From: Rhodobacteraceae bacterium UBA6273
GTDB taxonomy: Bacteria; Pseudomonadota; Alphaproteobacteria; Rhodobacterales; Rhodobacteraceae
Direction of reading: 5' to 3'
Assembly (NCBI GenBank): GCA_002440625.1
Contig: DJUV01000321.1
Coordinates: forward strand, 1 to 6,666
DNA: 6,666 nt
Shown here: positions 1-6,388 of the stretch, piece by piece
Layout: each line of letters starts with the position of its first letter
Position numbering within the stretch: the stretch's first letter is position 1
The notes under the pieces: generated by a model
The model's input: only the letters and a program-made list of their open reading frames with translations
Told to the model about the DNA's origin: nothing
Database searches by the model: none
Translations under genes and position numbers: made by a program

Positions 1-75
1 TGGAGCGGGCGATGAGATTCGAACTCACGACCCTAACCTTGGCAAGGTTATGCTCTACCCCTGAGCTACGCCCGC
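1..75 (-). tRNA. tRNA-Gly (anticodon GCC)
   Basis: The reverse strand folds as a complete cloverleaf. The acceptor stem GCGGGCG (69-75) pairs with CGCCCGC (5-11). The anticodon stem TAACC/GGTTA encloses the loop TTGCCAA, which places the anticodon GCC at 41-43, so the tRNA reads the glycine codon GGC and, by wobble, GGU. The T arm contains the canonical GTTCGAATC, and the D arm contains AGCTCAGGGGTAGAGC. The discriminator base is U, as is usual for bacterial glycine tRNAs, and CCA is encoded in the DNA at positions 1-3. The gene ends at the window edge, so any downstream tRNA or integrated element beyond its 3' end cannot be seen. Confidence 0.97.
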
Positions 76-92
76 ATCCTTGGGTGAGGGGG

Positions 93-121
93 GATTTATA
101 AACTCTGCCGCATGGCTGCAA
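93..121 (-). promoter_or_regulatory. candidate promoter of the tRNA-Gly gene
   Basis: Reading the minus strand towards the tRNA, TTGCAG (116-121) resembles a -35 box. The AT-rich patch TTTATAAATC (93-102) can supply a -10 box: either TAAATC with a 17-bp spacer or TATAAA with a 15-bp spacer. Transcription would start a few bases before the mature 5' end at position 75. The patch stands out as A/T in a G+C-rich setting. The position and fit are plausible, but the exact boxes are a guess. Confidence 0.45.
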
Positions 122-277
122 GGGGAAAATAGCGGAGCCGTGCGATATTCTTCGGAAGGGGTGAAAGGCGGTGTCGGGGCGGCGTGGTGGGCGGCTTCGG
201 CGGCACCATGGTAGCGCGGATCGCTGTGTCCTGATTCGCCAAATGGCCGCGACGCGCAATGTAACCGCATGAAATCG

Positions 278-297
278 TGCATTTATTAGTTAATGCA
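278..297. repeat. inverted repeat, 6-bp arms, 8-bp spacer
   Basis: The arms TGCATT and AATGCA are exact reverse complements, separated by TATTAGTT. This is an A/T-rich element in a G+C-rich background, about 190 bp upstream of the Hint-domain start. It could be an operator for a dimeric regulator or a weak cruciform. A match of this length can also arise by chance in a few hundred bases. Confidence 0.35.
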
Positions 298-376
298 AGA
301 TGAAGCCCCACGGCATTCCGCATCAATCCTCCAAGATGGCGGCTGATTAACAATCATGGCGCAATAGTGCCGAATC

Positions 377-396
377 TTCGACGCAAACGTGTCGAA
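377..396. repeat. inverted repeat, 6-bp arms, 8-bp spacer
   Basis: The arms TTCGAC and GTCGAA are exact reverse complements, separated by GCAAACGT. The arm and spacer lengths equal those of the repeat at 278-297, but the arm sequences differ. The centre lies about 100 bp upstream of the start codon at 486, which suits an operator. No regulator is recognised. Confidence 0.35.
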
Positions 397-449
397 ATGC
401 GGGCGAAATCCGGGTGCTCACTGATGTCATCGCCGCCAGAGCGGCCACA

Positions 450-463
450 CTCCCCAAGGGGAG
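450..463 (+). repeat. short palindrome ahead of the Hint-gene ribosome binding site
   Basis: CTCCCC and GGGGAG are exact reverse complements, separated only by AA. With a two-base loop it is a poor RNA hairpin unless the innermost pair opens. It ends seven bases before the Shine-Dalgarno sequence, and its right arm is itself Shine-Dalgarno-like. Confidence 0.3.
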
Positions 464-470
464 GCCATCA

Positions 471-478
471 GGAAAGGA
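471..478 (+). promoter_or_regulatory. ribosome binding site that fixes the Hint-gene start
   Basis: GGAAAGGA ends seven bases before the ATG at 486, which is good Shine-Dalgarno spacing. The alternative in-frame GTG at 414 has no comparable sequence before it and would add 24 residues of low plausibility, so 486 is preferred. Confidence 0.8.
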
Positions 479-485
479 CAACCCC

Positions 486-1106
486 ATGTTCATGCAGCAC
501 ATCCGCCAGTTCGAGCGCGCCGAACCTGTCCGCCCGCTCGATACCCTGCTGGCGCGCCGTCCGCGGCGGGATGGCATCCCCGGCGCCACGCTTGTCGAGA
601 CCGCGACGGGCTGGCGGCGCGCCGACAGCTTGCGCCCTGGCGACCGGGTGGCGACCTGGGACGGCGGGCTCCGCGAGCTTCAGGCGCTCAATTCCGGGCG
701 GATGGAGCCGGGCGAGGTTTTGCTCCGCGTTCCGGGCGGCGCGCTCGACAATTGCGGTGAGGTCTGGCTGCACGAGGCCCAGCTGGTGCTGATCCGGTCG
801 CCTTTTGCCGCTGCCATCCTCGATGCAGAGGCGGTGCTTCTGCCCGCCAGAGCACTCGCCGGGTTCCGCGGCATCAGCCTTGCGATGCCGCCCAAGGCCC
901 TCAATCTCGTCTCGCTGCATTTCGATGCGGATGAACTGATCTTCGCCGCCTCTGGCCTTCGCCTGCACGCTGCACCGGAAAACGGCGCACCCCTCACCGA
1001 CACGCTCGGCTATCTGCCGGTCCTGAATGCCGAACGCGGCCGCGATCTGGTGGCGCTGATCGGGGCCGACGCGATGACGACGGCGGACCTGGCCCGCGCC
1101 GCCTGA
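486..1106 (+). CDS. small Hint-domain (Hint_2-like) protein, probably not self-processing
   Basis: This encodes 206 residues and starts at the ATG served by GGAAAGGA. Residues about 31-61 look like the first block of a Hedgehog/intein (Hint) domain, with the phrase SLRPGDRVATWDGG at 48-61. Further Hint_2-like segments are VLLPARALAGFRGI (117-130) and LHFDADELIFA (144-154). Stand-alone Hint proteins of this kind are common in Rhodobacteraceae, often attached to secreted or calcium-binding repeats. Here there is no signal peptide, no membrane segment and no repeat domain. From memory of the family, the processing cysteine is expected where Gly30 sits, and the usual histidines seem replaced (Gln99, Ser143, Asp149), so cleavage or splicing is doubtful. 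The alignment is by eye. Its role is unknown. It converges on the 107-residue gene and seems to be a single-gene unit. Confidence 0.82.
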   Translation: MFMQHIRQFERAEPVRPLDTLLARRPRRDGIPGATLVETATGWRRADSLRPGDRVATWDGGLRELQALNSGRMEPGEVLLRVPGGALDNCGEVWLHEAQLVLIRSPFAAAILDAEAVLLPARALAGFRGISLAMPPKALNLVSLHFDADELIFAASGLRLHAAPENGAPLTDTLGYLPVLNAERGRDLVALIGADAMTTADLARAA

Positions 1107-1124
1107 ACCGGGTGGCGGGCGACA

Positions 1125-1149
1125 GGGTTGCACGAAGACCGTGCCGCCC
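1125..1149. terminator. hairpin between convergent genes, possible bidirectional terminator
   Basis: This lies in the 47-bp gap between the two convergent stop codons. The core stem GCACG/CGTGC (1130-1134 and 1140-1144) has the loop AAGAC. It extends outward by GGG/CCC with one G-T pair and one mismatch. Neither strand has a clear T run after it, so it would be a weak or factor-dependent terminator. Confidence 0.35.
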
Positions 1150-1153
1150 CGTC

Positions 1154-1477
1154 TCATCCCGCCGCCCGGCGGCTGCGGAACACGACCCGGGCGGGGGCCG
1201 GCTGGTCCCCTTCAAGAAGACGGAAGATGTTGTCCTCGTCACGTCTTGGCGCCGCACCTGCCGTCTGTGACAGCCTGAGATCATCCCAAAGCTGGCGCGC
1301 CCGATCCTCAAGTGCTTCGATCTGGCGGCTGACACGCTGGAACCCCTCGATCCGCGCCGGTTGCGGCACCTCATCGTCGCCGCCAAGCCAGCCAAGGGCA
1401 CCGCGCACGGTGCCCAAGGTCAGGATCACGTCCTGCACCAGAAAGAACTCCAAGGCCTCACGGGCATTGCCGGCCAT
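1154..1477 (-). CDS. unrecognised 107-residue protein downstream of pyruvate carboxylase
   Basis: I do not recognise a family for this protein. The start is the ATG at 1475-1477, preceded by GAGGGG (1485-1490) at seven-base spacing, a ribosome binding site very like that of pyc. Residues about 9-31 are rich in hydrophobic residues but interrupted by Asp, Thr and Arg, so an amphipathic helix is more likely than a membrane span. Residues about 41-70 are charged, predicted helical and could form a short coiled coil. The tail from about 75 is Ala/Arg/Pro-rich and probably flexible. There is no signal peptide and no cysteine. It lies on the pyc strand, 71 bp after the pyc stop, so cotranscription is possible. 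Reality as a gene rests on the good start site, its fit between its neighbours and its protein-like composition. The function is unknown. Confidence 0.68.
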   Translation of the reverse strand: MAGNAREALEFFLVQDVILTLGTVRGALGWLGGDDEVPQPARIEGFQRVSRQIEALEDRARQLWDDLRLSQTAGAAPRRDEDNIFRLLEGDQPAPARVVFRSRRAAG

Positions 1478-1527
1478 GCTGTCACCCCTCTGTTCCCCTC
1501 AAGGAAGACTAGGGGGCGAAGTCCTAA

Positions 1528-1544
1528 CGCCCGGCTAACCGGCG
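1528..1544 (-). terminator. weak hairpin after the pyc stop codon
   Basis: Four G-C pairs (CCGG/CCGG around a four-base loop), extended by two more pairs past a bulge, lie a few bases after the pyc stop. No T run follows on the minus strand. It may slow polymerase or protect the 3' end, but it need not stop transcription into the 107-residue gene. Confidence 0.25.
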
Positions 1545-1548
1545 ACGA

Positions 1549-4500
1549 TCATTCGAATTCGATCAGCAGGTCCTTCGCGTCGATCTGGCTGCCGGGCTGG
1601 ACATGGACGGCCTTCACCAACGCCGCCCGGTCGGCATGGATGCCGGTTTCCATCTTCATCGCCTCGATGGTCAGCATCAGATCGCCGGCATTGACCTTCT
1701 GGCCCGCTGCGACCACGACCGAGGCGATGGACCCCGGCATCGGCGCGCCGATGTGGTTCGGGTTGCCTTCGGCGGCCTTCGGGCGCTGCCGGGTCTGCGC
1801 CTTGACCAGACGGTTCGGCACCCGGATCACACGCGGCTGGCCGTTCAGTTCGAAGAAGACCTTGACGTCGCCGTCCTCGCCGGTTTCGCCCACCGCCTGA
1901 AGCCTGATCTCCAGCGTCTTGCCGGGGTCGATCTCGGCCGAAAACTCCTCGCCCGGTTCCATGCCGTAGAAGAAGATCTTCGTCGGCAGGGTGCGGACGG
2001 GCCCGTAGACGCGGTGCCGGCCCATGTAGTCGAGGAAGACCTTGGGATACATGAGATAGCCGTTCAGATCCTCGTCATCGACGGCAAAACCCATCAGGTC
2101 TTTCGACACGGTGGCGCGGGTCTTTTCCAGATCGACGGGCGGCAGATGCTTGCCGGGGCGTTCGGTATTCGGCTTTTCGCCCTTCAGCACCTTCTTCAGG
2201 ATGCCTTCCGGGAAACCGCCCGGCGGCTGGCCGAGGTTGCCGCGCATCATGTCGACGACAGAGTCGGGGAAGGCCACGTCGGTGGCGGGGTCTTCGACCT
2301 GCGCGCGGCTCAGCCCCTGAGCGACCATCATCAGCGCCATGTCGCCCACGACCTTCGATGAGGGCGTGACCTTCACGATGTCGCCGAACATGCGGTTCAC
2401 GTCGGCATAGGTCTGGGCGACCTCGTGCCAGCGTTCCTCAAGGCCAAGGCTGCGGGCCTGCGCCTTGAGGTTGGTGAACTGGCCGCCCGGCATCTCGTGC
2501 AGGTAGACCTCGGAGGCCGGGGCTTCGAGGCCGCTCTCGAAAGCCCGGTACTGGTGGCGCACGGCCTCCCAGTAGTTCGAGATTTCGCGGATCGCCTGCA
2601 TGTCGAGTCCGGTGTCGCGCTCGGTATGGGCCATCGCTTCTACGATGGAGCCGAGGCAGGGCTGCGATGTGCCGCCGGAGAAGGCGTCCATCGCCGCATC
2701 GACGGCATCGACGCCCGCATCGGCGGCGGCGAGGATCGTGGCGCCTGCGATGCCGGAGGTGTCATGGGTGTGGAAGTGGATCGGCAGGCCGACCTCTTCC
2801 TTCAGCGCCTTGAAGAGCTGACGGGCAGCGGCGGGCTTCAGAAGCCCGGCCATGTCCTTCAGGCCCAGGACATGCGCGCCGGCCGCTTTCAGGTCCTTGC
2901 CCATGGCGACGTAGTACTTCAGGTCGTACTTGGCGCGGTCGGGGTTCAGGATGTCGCCGGTATAGCAGATCGCCGCCTCGCAGACCCTTTCGGCCTCGAC
3001 CACGGCATCCATGGCAACGCGCATGTTCTCGACCCAGTTGAGGGAATCGAACACGCGGAACACGTCGATGCCGGTTTTCGCGGCCTGGGATACGAAGGAT
3101 CGAACAACATTGTCGGGGTAGTTGGTATAGCCGACGCCGTTCGATGCCCTGAGAAGCATCTGCGTCATGATGTTGGGCATGGCTTTGCGTAGATCCCGCA
3201 GACGCTGCCACGGGCATTCCTGCAGGAAGCGGTAGGCGACGTCGAAGGTCGCGCCGCCCCAGCATTCGACGCTGAAGAGTTCCGGCAGGTTCGCCGCATA
3301 GACCGGCGCCACGCGGATCATGTCGATCGACCGCATTCGCGTCGCCAGAAGCGACTGGTGGCCGTCACGCATCGTCGTGTCGGTCAGGAGAAGCTTCTTC
3401 TGCGCCCCCATCCAGTCGGCGACAGCCTGCGGACCCTTTTCCAGCAGAAGGTCGCGCGTGCCCTTCGCGGGGGCCTTGTCGGGGCGCGGCGCCTTCGGTG
3501 TCCGCGCCTCGGCGGGCGGCTTCGGGCGGCCTGCCGTTTCCGGATGCCCGTTCACGGTGATGTCGGCGATATAGGTCAGGATCTTCGTCGCCCGGTCGCG
3601 GCGCTTCTTGAAATCGAAAAGCGCGGGCGTGGTGTCGATGAACTTCGTCGTCACCGTGTTGTTGAGGAACGCCGGGTGCCTCAGCAGGTTCTCGACAAAG
3701 GCGATGTTGGTCGAGACGCCGCGAATGCGGAATTCGGAAAGCGCCCGCTTCATCCGGGCAATCGCCTGATCGGGCGTCTGCGCCCAGGCGGTGACTTTCA
3801 CCAGCAGGGAATCGTAGTAGCGGGTAATGACCGCACCGGAATAGGCGGTGCCGCCATCCAGCCGGATGCCGTTGCCGGTGGCCGAGCGATAGGCGGTGAT
3901 GCGGCCGTAATCGGGGATGAAGTTGTTCTGCGGGTCTTCGGTCGTCACCCGGCACTGGAGCGCGTGGCCGCGCAGTTCCACATCCTCCTGCCGCACCACG
4001 CCGGTCGCCTCGGCCAGCGTCTTGCCCTCGGCGATCTTGATCTGCGCCTGCACGATGTCGATGCCGGTCACTTCCTCGGTGACGGTATGTTCGACCTGAA
4101 CGCGGGGGTTGACCTCGATGAAGTAGAAATGGCCAGAGTCGATATCCATCAGGAACTCGACCGTGCCCGCGCATTCATAGCCGACATGGGCGCAGATCCG
4201 CTTGCCCAGTTCGCAGACCTCGGCGCGCTGGGCATCGGTCAGGTAGGGGGCGGGGGCGCGTTCGACGACCTTCTGGTTCCGGCGCTGGACCGTGCAGTCG
4301 CGTTCGTAGAGGTGGTAGATGCTGCCTTCCTTGTCGCCGAGGATCTGCACCTCGACGTGGCGGGCGCGGAGGATCATCTTTTCGAGATAGCCCTCGCCGT
4401 TGCCGAAGGCGGCTTCCGCCTCGCGCCGGCCCTCGCGGACCTTTTCCGCCAGTTCCTCCGGCCCGTTGATCGGCCGCATCCCGCGCCCGCCGCCGCCCCA

Positions 4501-4989
4501 GCTAGCCTTGAGCATCAGGGGATAGCCAACTTCGGCCGCCTGGCGCTTGATCTTCTCCATGTCGTCGCCAAGAACCTCGGTCGCCGGGATCACCGGCACC
4601 CCGGCCTCGACCGCCACGCGGCGGGCAGAGGCCTTGTCGCCAAGGGCGCGCATGGTCGCGGCCTTCGGCCCGATGAAGGTGATCCCCGCCTTGTCGCAGG
4701 CATCGACGAAATCGGGGTTTTCGGAGAGAAGCCCGTAGCCCGGGTGGATCGCGTCGGCGCCGCAATCCTTGGCCACCCGGATGATCTCGGGGATGGAAAG
4801 GTAAGCTGCCACCGGACCCAGCCCCTCGCCGATCCGGTAGGCCTCATCCGCCTTGAAGCGGTGGAGGGAAAGCTTGTCCTCTTCGGCATAGACCGCCACG
4901 GTTCGCTTGCCGAGTTCCGTTGCTGCCCGCATCACGCGGATCGCGATCTCTCCGCGGTTGGCGATGAGAATCTTCTTGAATTCGGTCAT
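1549..4989 (-). CDS. pyc: pyruvate carboxylase (biotin-dependent, single chain)
   Basis: This encodes 1146 residues, the usual length for the single-chain enzyme. It makes oxaloacetate from pyruvate, bicarbonate and ATP, replenishing the TCA cycle in the cytoplasm. Residues about 1-455 are the biotin carboxylase domain, opening with KKILIANRGEIAIRV. They carry the ATP-grasp lysine Lys161 with the glycine-rich loop GGGGRGM (165-171), and FIEVNPRVQVEH (290-301). Arg421 and Arg423 fit the acetyl-CoA-linked arginines of the R. etli enzyme. A Pro/Ala/Lys-rich linker lies near 485-510. Residues about 533-1000 are the carboxyltransferase domain, with TTMRDGHQS. The metal ligands Asp542, Lys711 (normally carbamylated), His740 and His742 and the catalytic Thr875 are all present with R. 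etli spacing. The C-terminal biotin carrier domain has EAMKMETG, with biotinyl Lys1112 35 residues from the end counting itself. The start is supported by GGGGAG (4996-5001) six bases before the ATG. No frameshift or missing key residue was seen. Confidence 0.98.
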   Translation of the reverse strand: MTEFKKILIANRGEIAIRVMRAATELGKRTVAVYAEEDKLSLHRFKADEAYRIGEGLGPVAAYLSIPEIIRVAKDCGADAIHPGYGLLSENPDFVDACDKAGITFIGPKAATMRALGDKASARRVAVEAGVPVIPATEVLGDDMEKIKRQAAEVGYPLMLKASWGGGGRGMRPINGPEELAEKVREGRREAEAAFGNGEGYLEKMILRARHVEVQILGDKEGSIYHLYERDCTVQRRNQKVVERAPAPYLTDAQRAEVCELGKRICAHVGYECAGTVEFLMDIDSGHFYFIEVNPRVQVEHTVTEEVTGIDIVQAQIKIAEGKTLAEATGVVRQEDVELRGHALQCRVTTEDPQNNFIPDYGRITAYRSATGNGIRLDGGTAYSGAVITRYYDSLLVKVTAWAQTPDQAIARMKRALSEFRIRGVSTNIAFVENLLRHPAFLNNTVTTKFIDTTPALFDFKKRRDRATKILTYIADITVNGHPETAGRPKPPAEARTPKAPRPDKAPAKGTRDLLLEKGPQAVADWMGAQKKLLLTDTTMRDGHQSLLATRMRSIDMIRVAPVYAANLPELFSVECWGGATFDVAYRFLQECPWQRLRDLRKAMPNIMTQMLLRASNGVGYTNYPDNVVRSFVSQAAKTGIDVFRVFDSLNWVENMRVAMDAVVEAERVCEAAICYTGDILNPDRAKYDLKYYVAMGKDLKAAGAHVLGLKDMAGLLKPAAARQLFKALKEEVGLPIHFHTHDTSGIAGATILAAADAGVDAVDAAMDAFSGGTSQPCLGSIVEAMAHTERDTGLDMQAIREISNYWEAVRHQYRAFESGLEAPASEVYLHEMPGGQFTNLKAQARSLGLEERWHEVAQTYADVNRMFGDIVKVTPSSKVVGDMALMMVAQGLSRAQVEDPATDVAFPDSVVDMMRGNLGQPPGGFPEGILKKVLKGEKPNTERPGKHLPPVDLEKTRATVSKDLMGFAVDDEDLNGYLMYPKVFLDYMGRHRVYGPVRTLPTKIFFYGMEPGEEFSAEIDPGKTLEIRLQAVGETGEDGDVKVFFELNGQPRVIRVPNRLVKAQTRQRPKAAEGNPNHIGAPMPGSIASVVVAAGQKVNAGDLMLTIEAMKMETGIHADRAALVKAVHVQPGSQIDAKDLLIEFE

Positions 4990-5025
4990 GGCAGTCTCCC
5001 CTCGGCGGGCGGAACATTAGCGATG

Positions 5026-5041
5026 CTGCGTTGCGGCGCAA
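5026..5041 (-). promoter_or_regulatory. TGC-rich palindromic element in the pyc leader
   Basis: TTGCGGCGCAA (5031-5041) is a 5-1-5 palindrome. It overlaps CTGCGTTGCGG (5026-5036), which differs by one base from the CTGC-N3-GCAG pattern described for the polyester-storage regulator PhaR of Paracoccus. It lies about 37-52 bp before the pyc start, a suitable place for an operator. Short G+C-rich palindromes are frequent in such genomes, so this is only a candidate. Confidence 0.25.
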
Positions 5042-5129
5042 TGGGCTTGGGCGGCACTTTTTACAGAAACCCGCAGCATTTCGTTGGTGATATACTGCGA
5101 TGCCCGGCGGAATGGCGCAGGAACGAAGC

Positions 5130-5147
5130 AAAATCGCCGAATGCGAC
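5130..5147 (-). terminator. weak intrinsic terminator after the hydroxy-acid dehydrogenase gene
   Basis: On the minus strand, five to six bases after the stop codon, TCGC and GCGA flank the loop ATTCG and are followed directly by TTTT. One G-T pair could lengthen the stem to five. The layout is that of an intrinsic terminator, but the stem is short. It supports separate transcription of pyc. Confidence 0.35.
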
Positions 5148-5151
5148 AAAG

Positions 5152-6285
5152 TCACGCGATCAGACGGGACCGCACATCGGTCAGCTTTCGTGCGCCAAGC
5201 TGGCACATGTTGGAGATGAGGTCGAGCCGCAGCATCTCGACCAGATGCGCTGGCCCGGCGTCACCGAGGGCCGCGAGCGCATAGTGCCAGGCGCGGCCCA
5301 GCATGACGTAATCGGCCCCAAGGGCGATGGCGCGCAGGATATCGAGGCCGCCTTCGACACCGCTGTCGAAGATCACTGGCAATGTGGTTGCGGCACGGAC
5401 GTCGGGCAATGCCTCGATCGAGGCGGGGGCGGCATCGAACTGCCGCCCGGCGTGGTTCGACACCCAGATCGCGTCAACGCCTTCGTCCTGCAGCCGCGCG
5501 GCATCATCGGCGCGCAGAACGCCCTTGACGATGAACGGCCCCTGCCATTCATCGCGGAGCCATTTCACATAGTCCCAGTCGGGCGAGGTACGCAGCAGAT
5601 AGCCGACATGCGCCGTCGATGAGGTTTTCACCGAAGTATCGGCATAGCTGTCCATCAGCCGCATCCGCGGCATGCCGTGCTTCAGCGTTCCCATCGCCCA
5701 GGCCGGGCATTGCAGCACCTGCGCCAGTAGCCGGGGCGTCAGGCGCGGCGGCTGGGTCAGGCCGGAGCGTGTCTGGCGTTCGCGGCGGCTGGCGACCGGG
5801 ACATCGACGGTGAGGATCAGCACCGAGAACCCGGCGTCCTTCGCCCGTTTCAGCATGTCTTTCCGGATGCCCGGATCGCGCGGCGGATACATCTGGAACC
5901 AGCCATGCTTGCCAAGGGCCGGCGCCAGAGCCTCGGGCGTCTGGGCGGCAACGGTTGACAGGCCGTAAGGAATGTCGGCCGTGGCGGCGGCGGCGGCCAA
6001 CAGACGCTCGGCATCAGGCCAGAAGAGGCCCGACATGCCGACGGGCGAGATGCCGAAGGGCAGGGGATAGGTCTGGCCGAACATCTCCACGCTCAGATCG
6101 GGCGTGAACTCACCGTGCAGGATCGAAGGGCTGAGCAGCACCTCATTCAGTTTTGCCCGATTCCGGGCTTGCGTTGCCTCCGCCCCAGTGGCGCTGTCGA
6201 GATATTCCCAGACGAACCACGGCATCCTTTGCCGGGCGCGGGCCTTGAGGTCGGAGATCGCGGGAAAGCGTTGGGATAGGTCCAT
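5152..6285 (-). CDS. lldD: FMN-dependent alpha-hydroxy-acid dehydrogenase (L-lactate dehydrogenase/glycolate oxidase family)
   Basis: This encodes 377 residues, the normal length of the family. These FMN TIM-barrel enzymes oxidise L-2-hydroxy acids (lactate, glycolate, mandelate) to 2-oxo acids and often pass electrons to the respiratory chain. Visible active-site residues by family position are Tyr28 ([11 protein letters not shown]), Tyr133 (QMYPPRD), Asp161 (LTVDVPV), Lys254 (IVKGVL), and His278 and Arg281 in [12 protein letters not shown]-phosphate contacts are expected at FDSGVEGG (306-313) and LGRAWHY (329-335). The ATG at 6283-6285 is preferred. An in-frame ATG at 6447 would add 54 residues unlike the family and overlap the divergent helicase gene. 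The ribosome binding site is weak (GAAGAA). Lactate as substrate is an inference, helped by pyc lying 162 bp downstream on the same strand; the symbol is therefore tentative. No signal peptide or membrane span is seen. Confidence 0.9.
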   Translation of the reverse strand: MDLSQRFPAISDLKARARQRMPWFVWEYLDSATGAEATQARNRAKLNEVLLSPSILHGEFTPDLSVEMFGQTYPLPFGISPVGMSGLFWPDAERLLAAAAATADIPYGLSTVAAQTPEALAPALGKHGWFQMYPPRDPGIRKDMLKRAKDAGFSVLILTVDVPVASRRERQTRSGLTQPPRLTPRLLAQVLQCPAWAMGTLKHGMPRMRLMDSYADTSVKTSSTAHVGYLLRTSPDWDYVKWLRDEWQGPFIVKGVLRADDAARLQDEGVDAIWVSNHAGRQFDAAPASIEALPDVRAATTLPVIFDSGVEGGLDILRAIALGADYVMLGRAWHYALAALGDAGPAHLVEMLRLDLISNMCQLGARKLTDVRSRLIA

Positions 6286-6352
6286 GGCGCATTTCTTCGC
6301 GGGGAGCGCCAGAAAGTCCAGCGAGAGAATGGGAACAGAGTGTGAACGCGGC

Positions 6353-6381
6353 TTCAAATCGCCCGGCGATGCGGCTAGATT
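6353..6381 (+). promoter_or_regulatory. candidate promoter of the helicase gene, possibly leaderless
   Basis: TTCAAA (6353-6358) and TAGATT (6376-6381) are separated by 17 bp, and each matches four of six bases of the sigma-70 consensus. The -10 box ends seven bases before the ATG at 6389, so transcription would begin at or next to the start codon. No Shine-Dalgarno sequence lies before that ATG, which fits a leaderless message. Confidence 0.4.
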
Positions 6382-6388
6382 GCCACCC

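Larger units (their letters stand above)
122..449. other. intergenic region without a convincing gene
   Basis: This stretch lies between the divergently oriented tRNA-Gly and Hint-domain genes. The possible reading frames are short, overlap each other or the tRNA, and look nothing like known proteins, so I call none. The part from about 270 to 400 is less G+C rich than the rest and holds two inverted repeats, listed separately. It would be the natural place for the promoter of the gene at 486, but I could not pick out a trustworthy -35/-10 pair. Confidence 0.6.

Noticed and set aside
1..75. tRNA-Gly as an attachment site for an integrated element.
   Set aside because: Elements that integrate at a tRNA 3' end would lie beyond position 1, outside the window. 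No integrase or repeated tRNA fragment is seen inside.
96..353. Short overlapping minus-strand frames between the tRNA and the Hint gene.
   Set aside because: They overlap each other or the tRNA and its promoter, lack good ribosome binding sites, and have compositions typical of non-coding frames.
468..1157. A 229-codon minus-strand frame opposite the Hint-domain gene.
   Set aside because: It is Arg/Ala/Gly-rich with no recognisable motif, and the opposite frame has both a strong ribosome binding site and Hint landmarks.
1128..1900. Plus-strand frames of 136 and 179 codons over the 107-residue gene and the end of pyc.
   Set aside because: They run antisense to the pyc biotin carrier domain and to a minus-strand frame with a better start site, and their sequences look like frame shadows.
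3358..5622. A 754-codon open frame on the plus strand across pyc and the end of the hydroxy-acid dehydrogenase gene.
   Set aside because: It is antisense to two genes with clear family motifs and catalytic residues. Long antisense frames are common in G+C-rich coding DNA, and its translation is low in complexity and resembles no known protein.
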